Shown: one piece after another, positions 56,982 through 64,000 of the stretch | Layout of the letters: every line of letters starts with the position of its first letter | Position numbering within the stretch: position 1 is the first letter of the stretch | From: Nocardia camponoti | GTDB lineage: Bacteria > Actinomycetota > Actinomycetes > Mycobacteriales > Mycobacteriaceae | Assembly: GCF_014646135.1 (NCBI RefSeq) | Contig: NZ_BMMW01000002.1 | Location: forward strand, 682,001 to 746,000 | Reading direction: 5' to 3' | Length of the DNA stretch: 64,000 nt | Notes under the pieces: model-generated | What the model saw: the letters and a program-made list of their open reading frames with translations, nothing else | Told to the model about the DNA's origin: nothing | Databases searched by the model: none | Made by a program: the position numbers and the translations under genes

Positions 56982-57952
56982 GCCGACTCCACATCCGCGA
57001 CGGTGGTGACCGTTGTCGTCGAGCCGTTCGGTTCTGAATCGAGTTTGCGCAAAATCAAGCCTTCCCGCAGCGCCCACGGGCAGATTTCCAGCGAATCGAG
57101 CGACAGCGCCCGCATGCTAGCTTCCGCGACAAGCGCGCCCGCGACTAACTGCTGCGATCGGTCCGAACTCACACCTTCGAGTTCGGCGCGGTCGGCGGCG
57201 GTCATGCGCGAGATGAACGCGATGAGCTGACGTAAGCCGCTTGCCGTCAACGTGCGACGCACGCGCGGCCCTGCGGCCGACGGCGCCGCGCCGGTGAGGC
57301 GCGCGAGCGAACGGAATGTTTTCGATGTGCCAACGGCGAGGTCGGGTTTGCCAGCGTCGTTGATCATTTTCGCGGGGACGACCAGTTCGGCGTCGAGCCA
57401 GTCGCGTAGGACCGCGATCTTGCGCTTGCCCGGCGGGTCGTCGGCTAGCCACTCGCGAGTTAGTCGGCCAGCGCCGAGTTGCAATGACAGCGCGACGTCG
57501 GGTTCTTCGTCGCCGCCACTCGACATCTCAAGCGAACCACCGCCGATGTCGAGGTCGACGATCCGACCCGCACTCCACCCGAACCACCGACGGACCGCGA
57601 GGAACGTCAACCGCGCCTCGTCGACACCGGAAAGCACCCGCAGGTCGACGCCCGTTGTCGCTCGAACGCGCGCCAACACCTCTTCGGAATTGGTTGCTTC
57701 CCGCAACGCCGATGTGGCGAACGGCATGAGTTCAACACACTGGGATTTGCGCGCGAGGTCGGCGAATTCGCTGATCGTGACGATCAGCCGCTCCTCCCCC
57801 GCAGGCGTGATCGCGCCCTGAGCATCCATGTTTTCCGACAGGCGCAGAGTGGCCTTTGTCGAACTCATCGGCATCGGGTGTCCACCACGATGCGCGTCCA
57901 CCACGAGCAGGTGGACGGTATTGCTTCCGACATCGAGAACACCAAGCCGCAC
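56978..57952 (-). CDS. ppx1: Exopolyphosphatase Ppx1 (Ppx/GppA family)
   Basis: Removes terminal phosphate from short-chain polyphosphate. 324 residues: [24 protein letters not shown] at the start, [16 protein letters not shown], the glycine-rich phosphate loop [15 protein letters not shown], and [18 protein letters not shown]. Near-identical pattern to Rv0496. The GTG at 57952 has TACCGT six bases upstream, so it is likely leaderless; the frame above it is noncoding. It overlaps the next gene by four bases and is divergent from the DUF3109 gene across 65 bases. Confidence 0.94.
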   Translation of the reverse strand: MRLGVLDVGSNTVHLLVVDAHRGGHPMPMSSTKATLRLSENMDAQGAITPAGEERLIVTISEFADLARKSQCVELMPFATSALREATNSEEVLARVRATTGVDLRVLSGVDEARLTFLAVRRWFGWSAGRIVDLDIGGGSLEMSSGGDEEPDVALSLQLGAGRLTREWLADDPPGKRKIAVLRDWLDAELVVPAKMINDAGKPDLAVGTSKTFRSLARLTGAAPSAAGPRVRRTLTASGLRQLIAFISRMTAADRAELEGVSSDRSQQLVAGALVAEASMRALSLDSLEICPWALREGLILRKLDSEPNGSTTTVTTVADVESA

Positions 57953-58017
57953 ATGAATACGGTACTTGGTGCTGGCCGAGTGCGGGCCAGGCGACTGAAC
58001 TGTTAGCGTCACATCTC

Positions 58018-58869
58018 GTGACCGATGGCGCAGCCCGCACCGCCAATACTGACCCTCGACCTGCGAATAAGATCGCTCCAGCTCCCGAGGTCGAGCTAGA
58101 TTTTCCACGCGAATGGATCGAATTTACCGATCCAGCAAACGACGAGCACCAGATCGTCGCCGACCTCACGTGGCTACTTTCGCGCTGGACGTGTGTCTTC
58201 GGCACCCCCGCCTGCCAGGGCATCATCGGCGACCGCCCGGACGACGGCTGCTGTTCGCATGGCGCGTTTCTCGCCGATTCCGACGACAAAAAGCGGCTCG
58301 CGTCGGCGGTCAAGAAGCTCACGCCCGCCGATTGGCAGTTCATGGACAAGGCGACGGTCAAGGGCAAGGTCGTCAAGAAGGGTTACCTCGAAGTCGACGA
58401 CCTTGAGGACGAACCCGCGCTGCGCACCCGTCGCTATGAGGGCGCGTGCATCTTCCTCAACCGTCCTGGCTTCGAAGGTGGTGCCGGTTGCTCGCTGCAC
58501 ATCATGGCCGTGCGCGAGGGCATCGAACCGCTTGAAGTGAAGCCGGACGTGTGTTGGCAGCTGCCGATTCGGCGCACCCAGGAGTGGGTCGATCGACCCG
58601 ATGGCGAACAGATTTTAAAAACGGTCGTTACAGAATACGACCGACGCGGTTGGGGCGCGGGTGGCCTTGACCTGGACTGGTACTGCACCGGCTCCCCCGA
58701 CGCTCACGTCGGCACCAAGCCCGTTTATCAGTCGTATGCGCCAGAACTTCGCGAATTGCTCGGCGCACCCGCCTACGACGAACTCGCGCGGCATTGCAAG
58801 CGACGTGAGGGTCTCGGCCTGATCGCCATTCATCCGGCGACCACGCGCGCTAACGAACGTGAGCTATAA
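58018..58869 (+). CDS. DUF3109-like cysteine-rich protein (Rv0495c type)
   Basis: 283-residue cytoplasmic protein with a conserved cysteine set: [46 protein letters not shown], and CWQLPIR. The pattern is that of a metal or FeS centre binding protein related to DUF3109; the function is not known. It resembles Rv0495c closely. GTG at 58018 with TAGCGT eight bases upstream and no Shine-Dalgarno sequence, so leaderless. Divergent from ppx1. Confidence 0.86.
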   Translation: MTDGAARTANTDPRPANKIAPAPEVELDFPREWIEFTDPANDEHQIVADLTWLLSRWTCVFGTPACQGIIGDRPDDGCCSHGAFLADSDDKKRLASAVKKLTPADWQFMDKATVKGKVVKKGYLEVDDLEDEPALRTRRYEGACIFLNRPGFEGGAGCSLHIMAVREGIEPLEVKPDVCWQLPIRRTQEWVDRPDGEQILKTVVTEYDRRGWGAGGLDLDWYCTGSPDAHVGTKPVYQSYAPELRELLGAPAYDELARHCKRREGLGLIAIHPATTRANEREL

Positions 58870-58925
58870 CTCGGTTCACTTGCCCGACATGCGACGGCCA
58901 CCCGGCTCGGGTTGGATGAACGACC

Positions 58926-59255
58926 ATGTCCAAGAAAGCCTTCGCCATCGCCGCAGTCGCGGTGGGCGCCAGCATGTCCTTCGCCGGTTTCGCCCACGCT
59001 GAACCCAACGGTGACCCCACCAAGTACTTCGACGCAACCAGCTTCTTCATCAACTACAACACCCCCGAAGCCCTCACCGCGGGCAAGGACGGCAAGTTCC
59101 TGATCGTGAGCCCGCAGGGCACGTCGACCACGATCGCGTGCCGCGGCAACGGCGCTGACGTGCCGATCTACGACTGCATGCAGGAAGACGCGTACGGCTG
59201 GTTCACGCTGCACAAGGTGGAAACTCCGCTCGGCACCGCGTGGAGCAGCGTCTAA
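58926..59255 (+). CDS. Small secreted protein, unknown function
   Basis: 109 residues with a clear signal peptide (KKAFAIAAVAVGASMSFAGFAHA, cleavage before EPNGD). The mature part of about 84 residues has two cysteines (IACRG and YDCMQ), probably one disulfide, and no recognised domain. The ATG at 58926 is the only good start. Followed by a strong terminator shared with regX3, so it is monocistronic. Confidence 0.82.
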   Translation: MSKKAFAIAAVAVGASMSFAGFAHAEPNGDPTKYFDATSFFINYNTPEALTAGKDGKFLIVSPQGTSTTIACRGNGADVPIYDCMQEDAYGWFTLHKVETPLGTAWSSV

Positions 59256-59278
59256 AAAGACGGTCTGAAAAAGCTTTT

Positions 59279-59305
59279 GGCCGCCCCTCACGATGAGGGG
59301 CGGCC
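59279..59305. terminator. Bidirectional terminator between the small secreted gene and regX3
   Basis: A perfect 12-base stem GGCCGCCCCTCA / TGAGGGGCGGCC with a 3-base loop lies between convergent stops, with TTTT on one side and AAAAAA on the other. Confidence 0.88.
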
Positions 59306-59313
59306 GAAAAAAC

Positions 59314-60003
59314 TCACGCTTCGAGCTTGTATCCCAGCCCGCGCACGGTCACCAGGTGTTCCGGCTTAGCCGGGTCGCCTTCGATCTTGCTGCGCAGCCG
59401 CTTCACATGCACGTCGAGCGTCTTGGTGTCGCCGACGTAATCAGCGCCCCACACGCGGTCAATGAGCTGCCCACGCGTCAACACGCGGCCAGAATTACGC
59501 AGCAGGTACTCAAGAAGGTCGAACTCCTTGAGCGGCAAGGTGACCTGCGAACCATTCACGTGCACGGTGTGGCGGTCCACATCCATGCGTACCGGACCGG
59601 CTTCGAGCACATTGTTTTCGCTGCCCGAGTCGAGTTCGTCGCCAGCGCCGCGACGCAAAACCGCGCGGATGCGGGCGATCAGTTCACGTGCCGAATACGG
59701 CTTGGTCACATAATCGTCGGCACCCAGTTCCAGCCCGACGACCTTGTCGATCTCGCTGTCGCGAGCGGTCACCATGATGACCGGAACGCCGCTGCGGGTG
59801 CGCAACTGCTTGCACACGTCGGTGCCGCTCATGCCCGGGAGCATGAGGTCGAGCAGGACGATGTCGGCGCCGGACCGGTCGAACTCGGCGAGCGCGGACG
59901 GGCCGTCGCCAACGACAGTGACGTCGAAGCCTTCTTTGCGAAGCAGGAACGCCAGCGGGTCAGCCAGCGACTCCTCGTCTTCGACGATCAACACACTGGT
60001 CAT
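59314..60003 (-). CDS. regX3: Phosphate-response regulator RegX3
   Basis: OmpR/PhoB-type response regulator of the SenX3-RegX3 phosphate-starvation system. 229 residues: receiver domain with the acceptor Asp in [11 protein letters not shown] near 52 and the Lys in [14 protein letters not shown]; winged-helix output domain from about 130 ([47 protein letters not shown]). GGAGG lies seven bases before the ATG, which overlaps the senX3 stop by four bases. Confidence 0.97.
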   Translation of the reverse strand: MTSVLIVEDEESLADPLAFLLRKEGFDVTVVGDGPSALAEFDRSGADIVLLDLMLPGMSGTDVCKQLRTRSGVPVIMVTARDSEIDKVVGLELGADDYVTKPYSARELIARIRAVLRRGAGDELDSGSENNVLEAGPVRMDVDRHTVHVNGSQVTLPLKEFDLLEYLLRNSGRVLTRGQLIDRVWGADYVGDTKTLDVHVKRLRSKIEGDPAKPEHLVTVRGLGYKLEA

Positions 60004-61238
60004 CTGCGTGCCTCCACACCGTTTGTTCGACCAGCGATAGCGCGCTGGGCGATAGTTTCTCGCTGAGCGGGTTCGGGCGTCTGCTCGACATCCTCGTCGC
60101 CATCGGTTTCCAGATGGGCTGGGATGCGCAGCGTGAACGTTGAACCGGTGCCCAATTTGCTCCACAGGGTGATTTCCCCGTTGTGGTTGGCGGCCACGTG
60201 CTTGACGATAGCCAACCCGAGCCCGGTTCCCCCGGTTGAACGTGAACGTGCCTTGTCCGAGCGGAAGAACCGTTCGAACACCCGCTCCTGGTCTTCTTTC
60301 GCGATGCCGATGCCGCGATCGGTGACGGCCATCGCGACATGATCGCCGCGCAGTGACCGACTCACCGACACATGCGAACCCTGCGGCGAGTACGCGATGG
60401 CGTTTTCGACGAGGTTCGACAGCGCGGTCACCAGCAACGTTTCGTCGCCAAGCACTTCGAGTCCGCTTGGCCGGTCTGTGCTCACCGTGATCCCCGACGC
60501 TTCCGCTGCCGTGCGCGAGCGGTCGACCGCCTGCTGCACGACATTGTCGACGTCGACTACGGCAAGATCGGGCAGTTTTTCGGCACCCTGCAACCGCGAC
60601 AATGCGATCAGTTCGGTGACCATTTTGCCGAGGCGTCGCGATTCGCCGAGCACGCGCGTGCCGAAGTGGCGGACCGCGTCGGGGTCGTCGGCGGATTCAA
60701 GCATCGCCTCGGCCAGCAAACTCATAGCGCCGACCGGGGTCTTGAGTTCGTGGCTCACGTTGGCGACGAAATCGCGGCGCGTTGCTTCCATGCGCGCCTG
60801 CTCGGAATCGTCGTCGGCGAAGAGCACAACGAAGTTGGTTTCCTCGCGCGAAAGTCGACGCGCGACCCCGCGCACGGCGATGCGGCCGCGGCCTGGCGAT
60901 GGGTTTTTCGAGGTGAGGTCGAATTCGGTTGAATCGCCGGTGGCGAGCACTTTCTCGACGGCGGCCCACGCGCGTTCGTCGAGAAGCCGATCGCGGACGA
61001 GGCCGAGTTCTTCGGCGCGGGGGTTGACCAGCACGACGTCGCGGTATTCATCGACAACGGCAATGCCGCTTTCGGAAGCGAGCACGATCAGGTCGAGCAC
61101 CTGCGACATCGTGAGCCCGGTGTCTTCCTGGCCGCGCGCGGCGTGCCGGGCGTTGACGAACGGGATAAGCAGCCCGCCGACCGCCAGTCCAACGACAGCC
61201 GCGAGGACTGCCAACAGCACTGCCTGCGGAACACTCAC
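60000..61238 (-). CDS. senX3: Phosphate-sensing histidine kinase SenX3
   Basis: 412-residue membrane sensor kinase with one or two N-terminal helices ([22 protein letters not shown]), a PAS-like domain ([25 protein letters not shown]), the phospho-His in [15 protein letters not shown] near residue 165, and the ATPase boxes [31 protein letters not shown] and [10 protein letters not shown]. The GTG at 61238 has TACGAT seven bases upstream and no spaced Shine-Dalgarno site, so it is probably leaderless; the 30 codons above are not used. It activates RegX3. Confidence 0.96.
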   Translation of the reverse strand: MSVPQAVLLAVLAAVVGLAVGGLLIPFVNARHAARGQEDTGLTMSQVLDLIVLASESGIAVVDEYRDVVLVNPRAEELGLVRDRLLDERAWAAVEKVLATGDSTEFDLTSKNPSPGRGRIAVRGVARRLSREETNFVVLFADDDSEQARMEATRRDFVANVSHELKTPVGAMSLLAEAMLESADDPDAVRHFGTRVLGESRRLGKMVTELIALSRLQGAEKLPDLAVVDVDNVVQQAVDRSRTAAEASGITVSTDRPSGLEVLGDETLLVTALSNLVENAIAYSPQGSHVSVSRSLRGDHVAMAVTDRGIGIAKEDQERVFERFFRSDKARSRSTGGTGLGLAIVKHVAANHNGEITLWSKLGTGSTFTLRIPAHLETDGDEDVEQTPEPAQRETIAQRAIAGRTNGVEARR

Positions 61239-61400
61239 ACCCTTGATCGTACGAGGGCATAACGCCGAAGCGTTGCCGGGTACGCGAAGTTTCGCGCAGG
61301 TCACGGGCACTTGGTGCGGTGTTCGCACGCCGTTTACCCAGCGGGCACCCGGCGTGGCGAACCCTGCAAAACGGGCGATTCGCGACGGTTAACATGCGAA

Positions 61401-61431
61401 AACGCGCCGGGTCGCAATGACCCGGCGCGTT
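61401..61431 (-). terminator. Terminator of gpmA
   Basis: A perfect 13-base stem AACGCGCCGGGTC / GACCCGGCGCGTT with a 5-base loop, followed on the minus strand by TTCGCATGTT, 18 bases past the gpmA stop. Confidence 0.88.
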
Positions 61432-61448
61432 CAGCTAGCCGTGACTAC

Positions 61449-62186
61449 TTACTTTCCGCCCTGGTTCGCGACAGCGGCCGCACCGGCGGCGGCGGCCTCT
61501 GGGTCGAGGTAGCGGGCGGGCTTCACCGGGCGCATGTTCTCGTCGAGTTCGTAGACGAGCGGGATGCCCGTGGGGATGTTGAGCTTCGAGATCTCATCAT
61601 CGGGGATGTTGTCGAGGTGCTTGACAAGTGCGCGCAGCGAGTTGCCGTGGGCGGCGACGAGCACGATCTTGCCGGTGAGCAGTTCCTGGGAAATGGTCTC
61701 GTCCCAGTACGGAACCATGCGCTCGACAACGTCCTTGAGGCATTCGGTCTTGGGGACCTTGATGCCCGCGTAGCGCAGGTCGTGTGCCTGGCTGTAGGGG
61801 TTGTCGGGCGAGATCGGCGGCGGCGGCACGTCGTAGCTGCGACGCCACTCCATGAACTTCTCCTGGCCGTACTGCTCGCGAACCTGCTCTTTGTTCTTGC
61901 CCTGCAGGTCGCCGTAGTGACGCTCGTTGAGGCGCCAGTCGCGGATGACCGGGATCCACAGGCGGTCAGCGGCGTTGAGCGCGTTGTCGGCGGTCATGAT
62001 CGCGCGACGCAGCAGCGAGGTGAAGACGATGTCGGGCAGCAAGTCGGCTTCCTTGAGCAACTCGCCAGCCCGTTTGCCCTCGGCGACGCCCTTGTCGGTC
62101 AGGTGGACATCCACCCAACCGGTAAACAGGTTGAGGGCATTCCATTCGCTCTCGCCGTGGCGCAGCAGCACGAGGGTGTATGTCAT
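61449..62186 (-). CDS. gpmA: 2,3-bisphosphoglycerate-dependent phosphoglycerate mutase
   Basis: Glycolytic enzyme that interconverts 3- and 2-phosphoglycerate. 245 residues: catalytic [18 protein letters not shown] near residue 8, [39 protein letters not shown] and the second His in [18 protein letters not shown] at 62186; no Shine-Dalgarno sequence is seen, and CAGAAT lies six bases upstream. It is upstream of senX3, as in mycobacteria (Rv0489-Rv0490). Confidence 0.96.
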   Translation of the reverse strand: MTYTLVLLRHGESEWNALNLFTGWVDVHLTDKGVAEGKRAGELLKEADLLPDIVFTSLLRRAIMTADNALNAADRLWIPVIRDWRLNERHYGDLQGKNKEQVREQYGQEKFMEWRRSYDVPPPPISPDNPYSQAHDLRYAGIKVPKTECLKDVVERMVPYWDETISQELLTGKIVLVAAHGNSLRALVKHLDNIPDDEISKLNIPTGIPLVYELDENMRPVKPARYLDPEAAAAGAAAVANQGGK

Positions 62187-62214
62187 TGGCCCATTCTGGC
62201 ATGACGCGTTGGCG

Positions 62215-62391
62215 TCAGGCCCACTCCACCTCGTCGAACCGAAGGCTCAATTCGGCTCCGCCGCCACGCCCGACCGCGTGGACTTGTAATCGCGCGGTAT
62301 CAACATCGACCGCGCGCACAACCGCGCACATGCCTTGAAATGGACCCTCCGGAATGTGGACGACGTCGCCCGGCGTGTAGTCGGCAGTCAC
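62215..62391 (-). CDS. Small KOW-motif protein
   Basis: 58-residue protein; the pattern [44 protein letters not shown] is a lone KOW-like beta barrel related to NusG/L24-type RNA- or protein-binding modules. The GTG at 62391 has TAGCGT seven bases upstream, so leaderless translation is likely; a TTG at 62430 would only add 13 unremarkable residues. Role unknown; it could contact RNA polymerase or the ribosome. Confidence 0.68.
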   Translation of the reverse strand: MTADYTPGDVVHIPEGPFQGMCAVVRAVDVDTARLQVHAVGRGGGAELSLRFDEVEWA

Positions 62392-62439
62392 CTCAACGAC
62401 GCTACGCCGCGACGAGCAAACGTGGGGCAAGCCGCCTGA

Positions 62440-63364
62440 TCAGTCTTCTTCGCCAACTTCGCAGGTCAGAGGTTTAAAATTGGAATCTGTTGCGTTCATT
62501 GCCAATACCCCTGCGCCAACGAGCGTTGCGCCGTCGGACAGGGTCGAAAGTTGAACGCGCGTGTCTTGAATGAACGACAGTCGCGCGTGTCGGCGCACTG
62601 CTTCTCGTAGCGGCTCCCAGAGGGCGGGTCCGGAGTGCGCGAAGCCGCCGCTGATCACGACGCGGTCCACGTCCAAGAGCGCGACCGCCGACGAAATCGA
62701 CTGTCCGAGAGCACTCCCCGCGCGATTCAGCGCTTTTACCGCGATGGGGTCGGCCGAACGCGCCAACTCAACCCCGTCCGCACCCGACCATCCGCGCTCA
62801 CGCGCCCAGCGCACAGCGGCCGGCCCCGACGCGATCGCTTCAACACACCCGAATCCACCGCACGCGCACGGTGTTTCGTCCCCCGCGACAACGATGTGTC
62901 CGACATGGCCCGCGTTTCCCGTGCGCCCCATGACAACTCGACCATCAAGAACAAGGCCACCGCCAATGCCCGTCGACACCGTCATCGCGAGACCGTTGTC
63001 CGTCCCCTTGAGCCCACCCAACCGATACTCAGCAAGCGCGAGACATGCCCCGTCAATCGCACACGCGACCTCCGCGCCAGGAAACAACTCGCGTACCGCG
63101 GCGACGATGGCGAACCCGTCGCGCCACGCGGTCAGATTCAGCGGCGCGATCACGCCCGCGGGCACGTCGACCGGGCCGGCAGCGCCGATGCCGGACAGCT
63201 GTGACCGACGCCCCACCGGCGACGGTTAGTAGCAAGTCACGGCACACCGCCCACGGATCGGCAACCTGCGAAGCGGCCCGGCGCACACCGCTGAGCTGGT
63301 AGTCAGCACCAACGATCCCGGCGGCGAACTTCGTCGCGCCAACGTCAAGCGCAAGAACAACCAT
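62440..63364 (-). pseudogene. ROK-family sugar kinase, frameshifted
   Basis: The gene starts at ATG 63364 with GGGAGG seven bases upstream and encodes the ATP loop LALDVGATKFAAGIVG. After about 56 residues (VTAV) an extra C in GTCCGGC (63193-63194 on the plus strand) shifts the frame; the remainder continues in another frame as GIGAAGPVDVPAG to the end at 62440, including the ROK signature GHVGHIVVAGDETPCACGGFGCVE with zinc ligands. Removing one base gives a normal product of about 307 residues. As read, the enzyme cannot be made at full length. It may be a true pseudogene or a sequencing error. Confidence 0.85.
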
Positions 63365-63481
63365 CGCTGCCCTCCCTCACCGCGACGGGACTTGTGTTGA
63401 GTCACTATCGCTTTCATTTATCGGTCAACGGATACTTCTACCGGGTCGGGAGCCCATGTAGTACAACCTGATGAGGAATCG

Positions 63482-64000
63482 GTGCGAAAGTTCGTCATTG
63501 CGCTGTTGAGTTCAGCGTGTCTGAGTGTTGGGATGCTTGCCGCGCCCGCGTCGGCAAGCCCGCTGTACCCGACCCCAGATCCAGACCCATTTTTCGCGGC
63601 ACCCGAAACCATCGGGACGCTCGCACCCGGCGACGTAGTCCGCGCTCGGCGCATCGACACGCTGATGTACCCCGGTACGACCGGCTGGCAGGTCGCGTTC
63701 CGTTCGACCAACTCGGTGGGCAACGCGATCATGGGCGTCACCACGGTGCTGCTGCCCAACGGGGTAAAGAATCCGCCGCTCGTCTCGTATCAGGCACTGA
63801 TCAATTCGATTGGTACTCAGTGCAATCCGTCTAAGTCGCTGTTTAATGGCGAACTTCAGGACGCGCCCGGGGCGATGCTGCCGATCGGTCGCGGCTGGGC
63901 TGTTTCGCTGCCCGACTACCTCGGCCCGAACGTCGCTTATGGCGCTGCGAAGATGAGCGGCATGGTCGTGCTCGACAGCGTGAAGGCTGTTCAGCGCGTC
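63482..64000 (+). CDS. Secreted lipase, LIP family (partial, runs off the window)
   Basis: First 173 codons of an exported protein. Signal peptide RKFVIALLSSACLSVGMLAAPASA, then a segment typical of secretory lipases (PF03583): VGNAIMGVTTVLLPNG, PLVSYQALINSIGTQCNPS, and GWAVSLPDYLGPNVAYGAAKMSGMVVLDSVKAVQ. The catalytic Ser and the C-terminal half lie beyond 64000. GTG at 63482 with GAGGA five to six bases upstream. Divergent from the ROK gene. Confidence 0.88.
   Translation, partial: MRKFVIALLSSACLSVGMLAAPASASPLYPTPDPDPFFAAPETIGTLAPGDVVRARRIDTLMYPGTTGWQVAFRSTNSVGNAIMGVTTVLLPNGVKNPPLVSYQALINSIGTQCNPSKSLFNGELQDAPGAMLPIGRGWAVSLPDYLGPNVAYGAAKMSGMVVLDSVKAVQRV

Overview
The window is high-GC, densely coded chromosomal DNA from a mycolic-acid-producing actinobacterium (order Mycobacteriales, but not an ordinary Mycobacterium). 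The evidence is an Mkl/MceG lipid-import ATPase, a HadA/HadB dehydratase, MgtA mannosyltransferase, MenJ, SenX3-RegX3, Ppx1, the 33-residue ribosomal protein bS22, and a gene order that follows the M. tuberculosis Rv0489-Rv0655 interval (recalled, not computed). Nocardia/Rhodococcus/Hoyosella-like relatives fit best: hadA and hadB are fused, hadC is absent, and rex sits in front of the heme genes. No prophage, insertion sequence, CRISPR array or defence island was recognised.

Layout. 1-410: promoter-like palindrome and no secure gene. 410-8005 (minus strand): mceG, rplL, rplJ, rplA, rplK, nusG, secE, tRNA-Trp, hadAB, rpmG, tRNA-Met, tRNA-Thr, tRNA-Tyr, with well-formed terminators and an L10-type leader that carries an attenuator. 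8199-28826: quinone region with yajQ, htpX, a polyprenyl synthase, menJ, a mannosyltransferase, menG, menD, menB, menE and menA; menC is not here. The region is split by a block at about 15.06-22.6 kb with a 1591-residue nitrate reductase/flavoreductase fusion, an aldo-keto reductase with a divergent TetR regulator, and two small genes. 28839-33550: short unrelated genes including bldC and a cysteine desulfhydrase.

33642-47533 (mostly minus strand): heme and cytochrome c maturation, in transcription order rex-hemA-hemC-hemD, hemB with small membrane proteins, then hemL-phosphatase-resA-(77-residue ORF)-ccdA-resB-ccsB. Many of these genes overlap by exactly four bases. A near-perfect Rex operator covers the -35 box of the rex-hemACD promoter, linking tetrapyrrole synthesis to NADH/NAD+. 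47770-61238: redox, lipid and phosphate genes (glutaredoxin, HAD phosphatase, acyltransferase, epimerase, bS22, HTH protein, proC, thioesterase, TIM-barrel protein, a long disordered membrane protein, ppx1, regX3/senX3). 61449-64000: gpmA, a KOW protein, a frameshifted ROK kinase and the start of a secreted lipase.

A recurring feature is the leaderless start: about eighteen genes have a TANNNT hexamer (one CATAAT) 6-8 bases before ATG/GTG and no Shine-Dalgarno sequence, while the others carry clear AGGAGG-like sites. This decides several start codons. Most of the window is core genome. The least explained items are the 77-residue ORF locked into the cytochrome operon, a 39-residue membrane ORF downstream of hemB, the palindrome at the left edge, and the repeat-expanded disordered membrane protein. 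I did not find a convincing wholly new multi-gene system.
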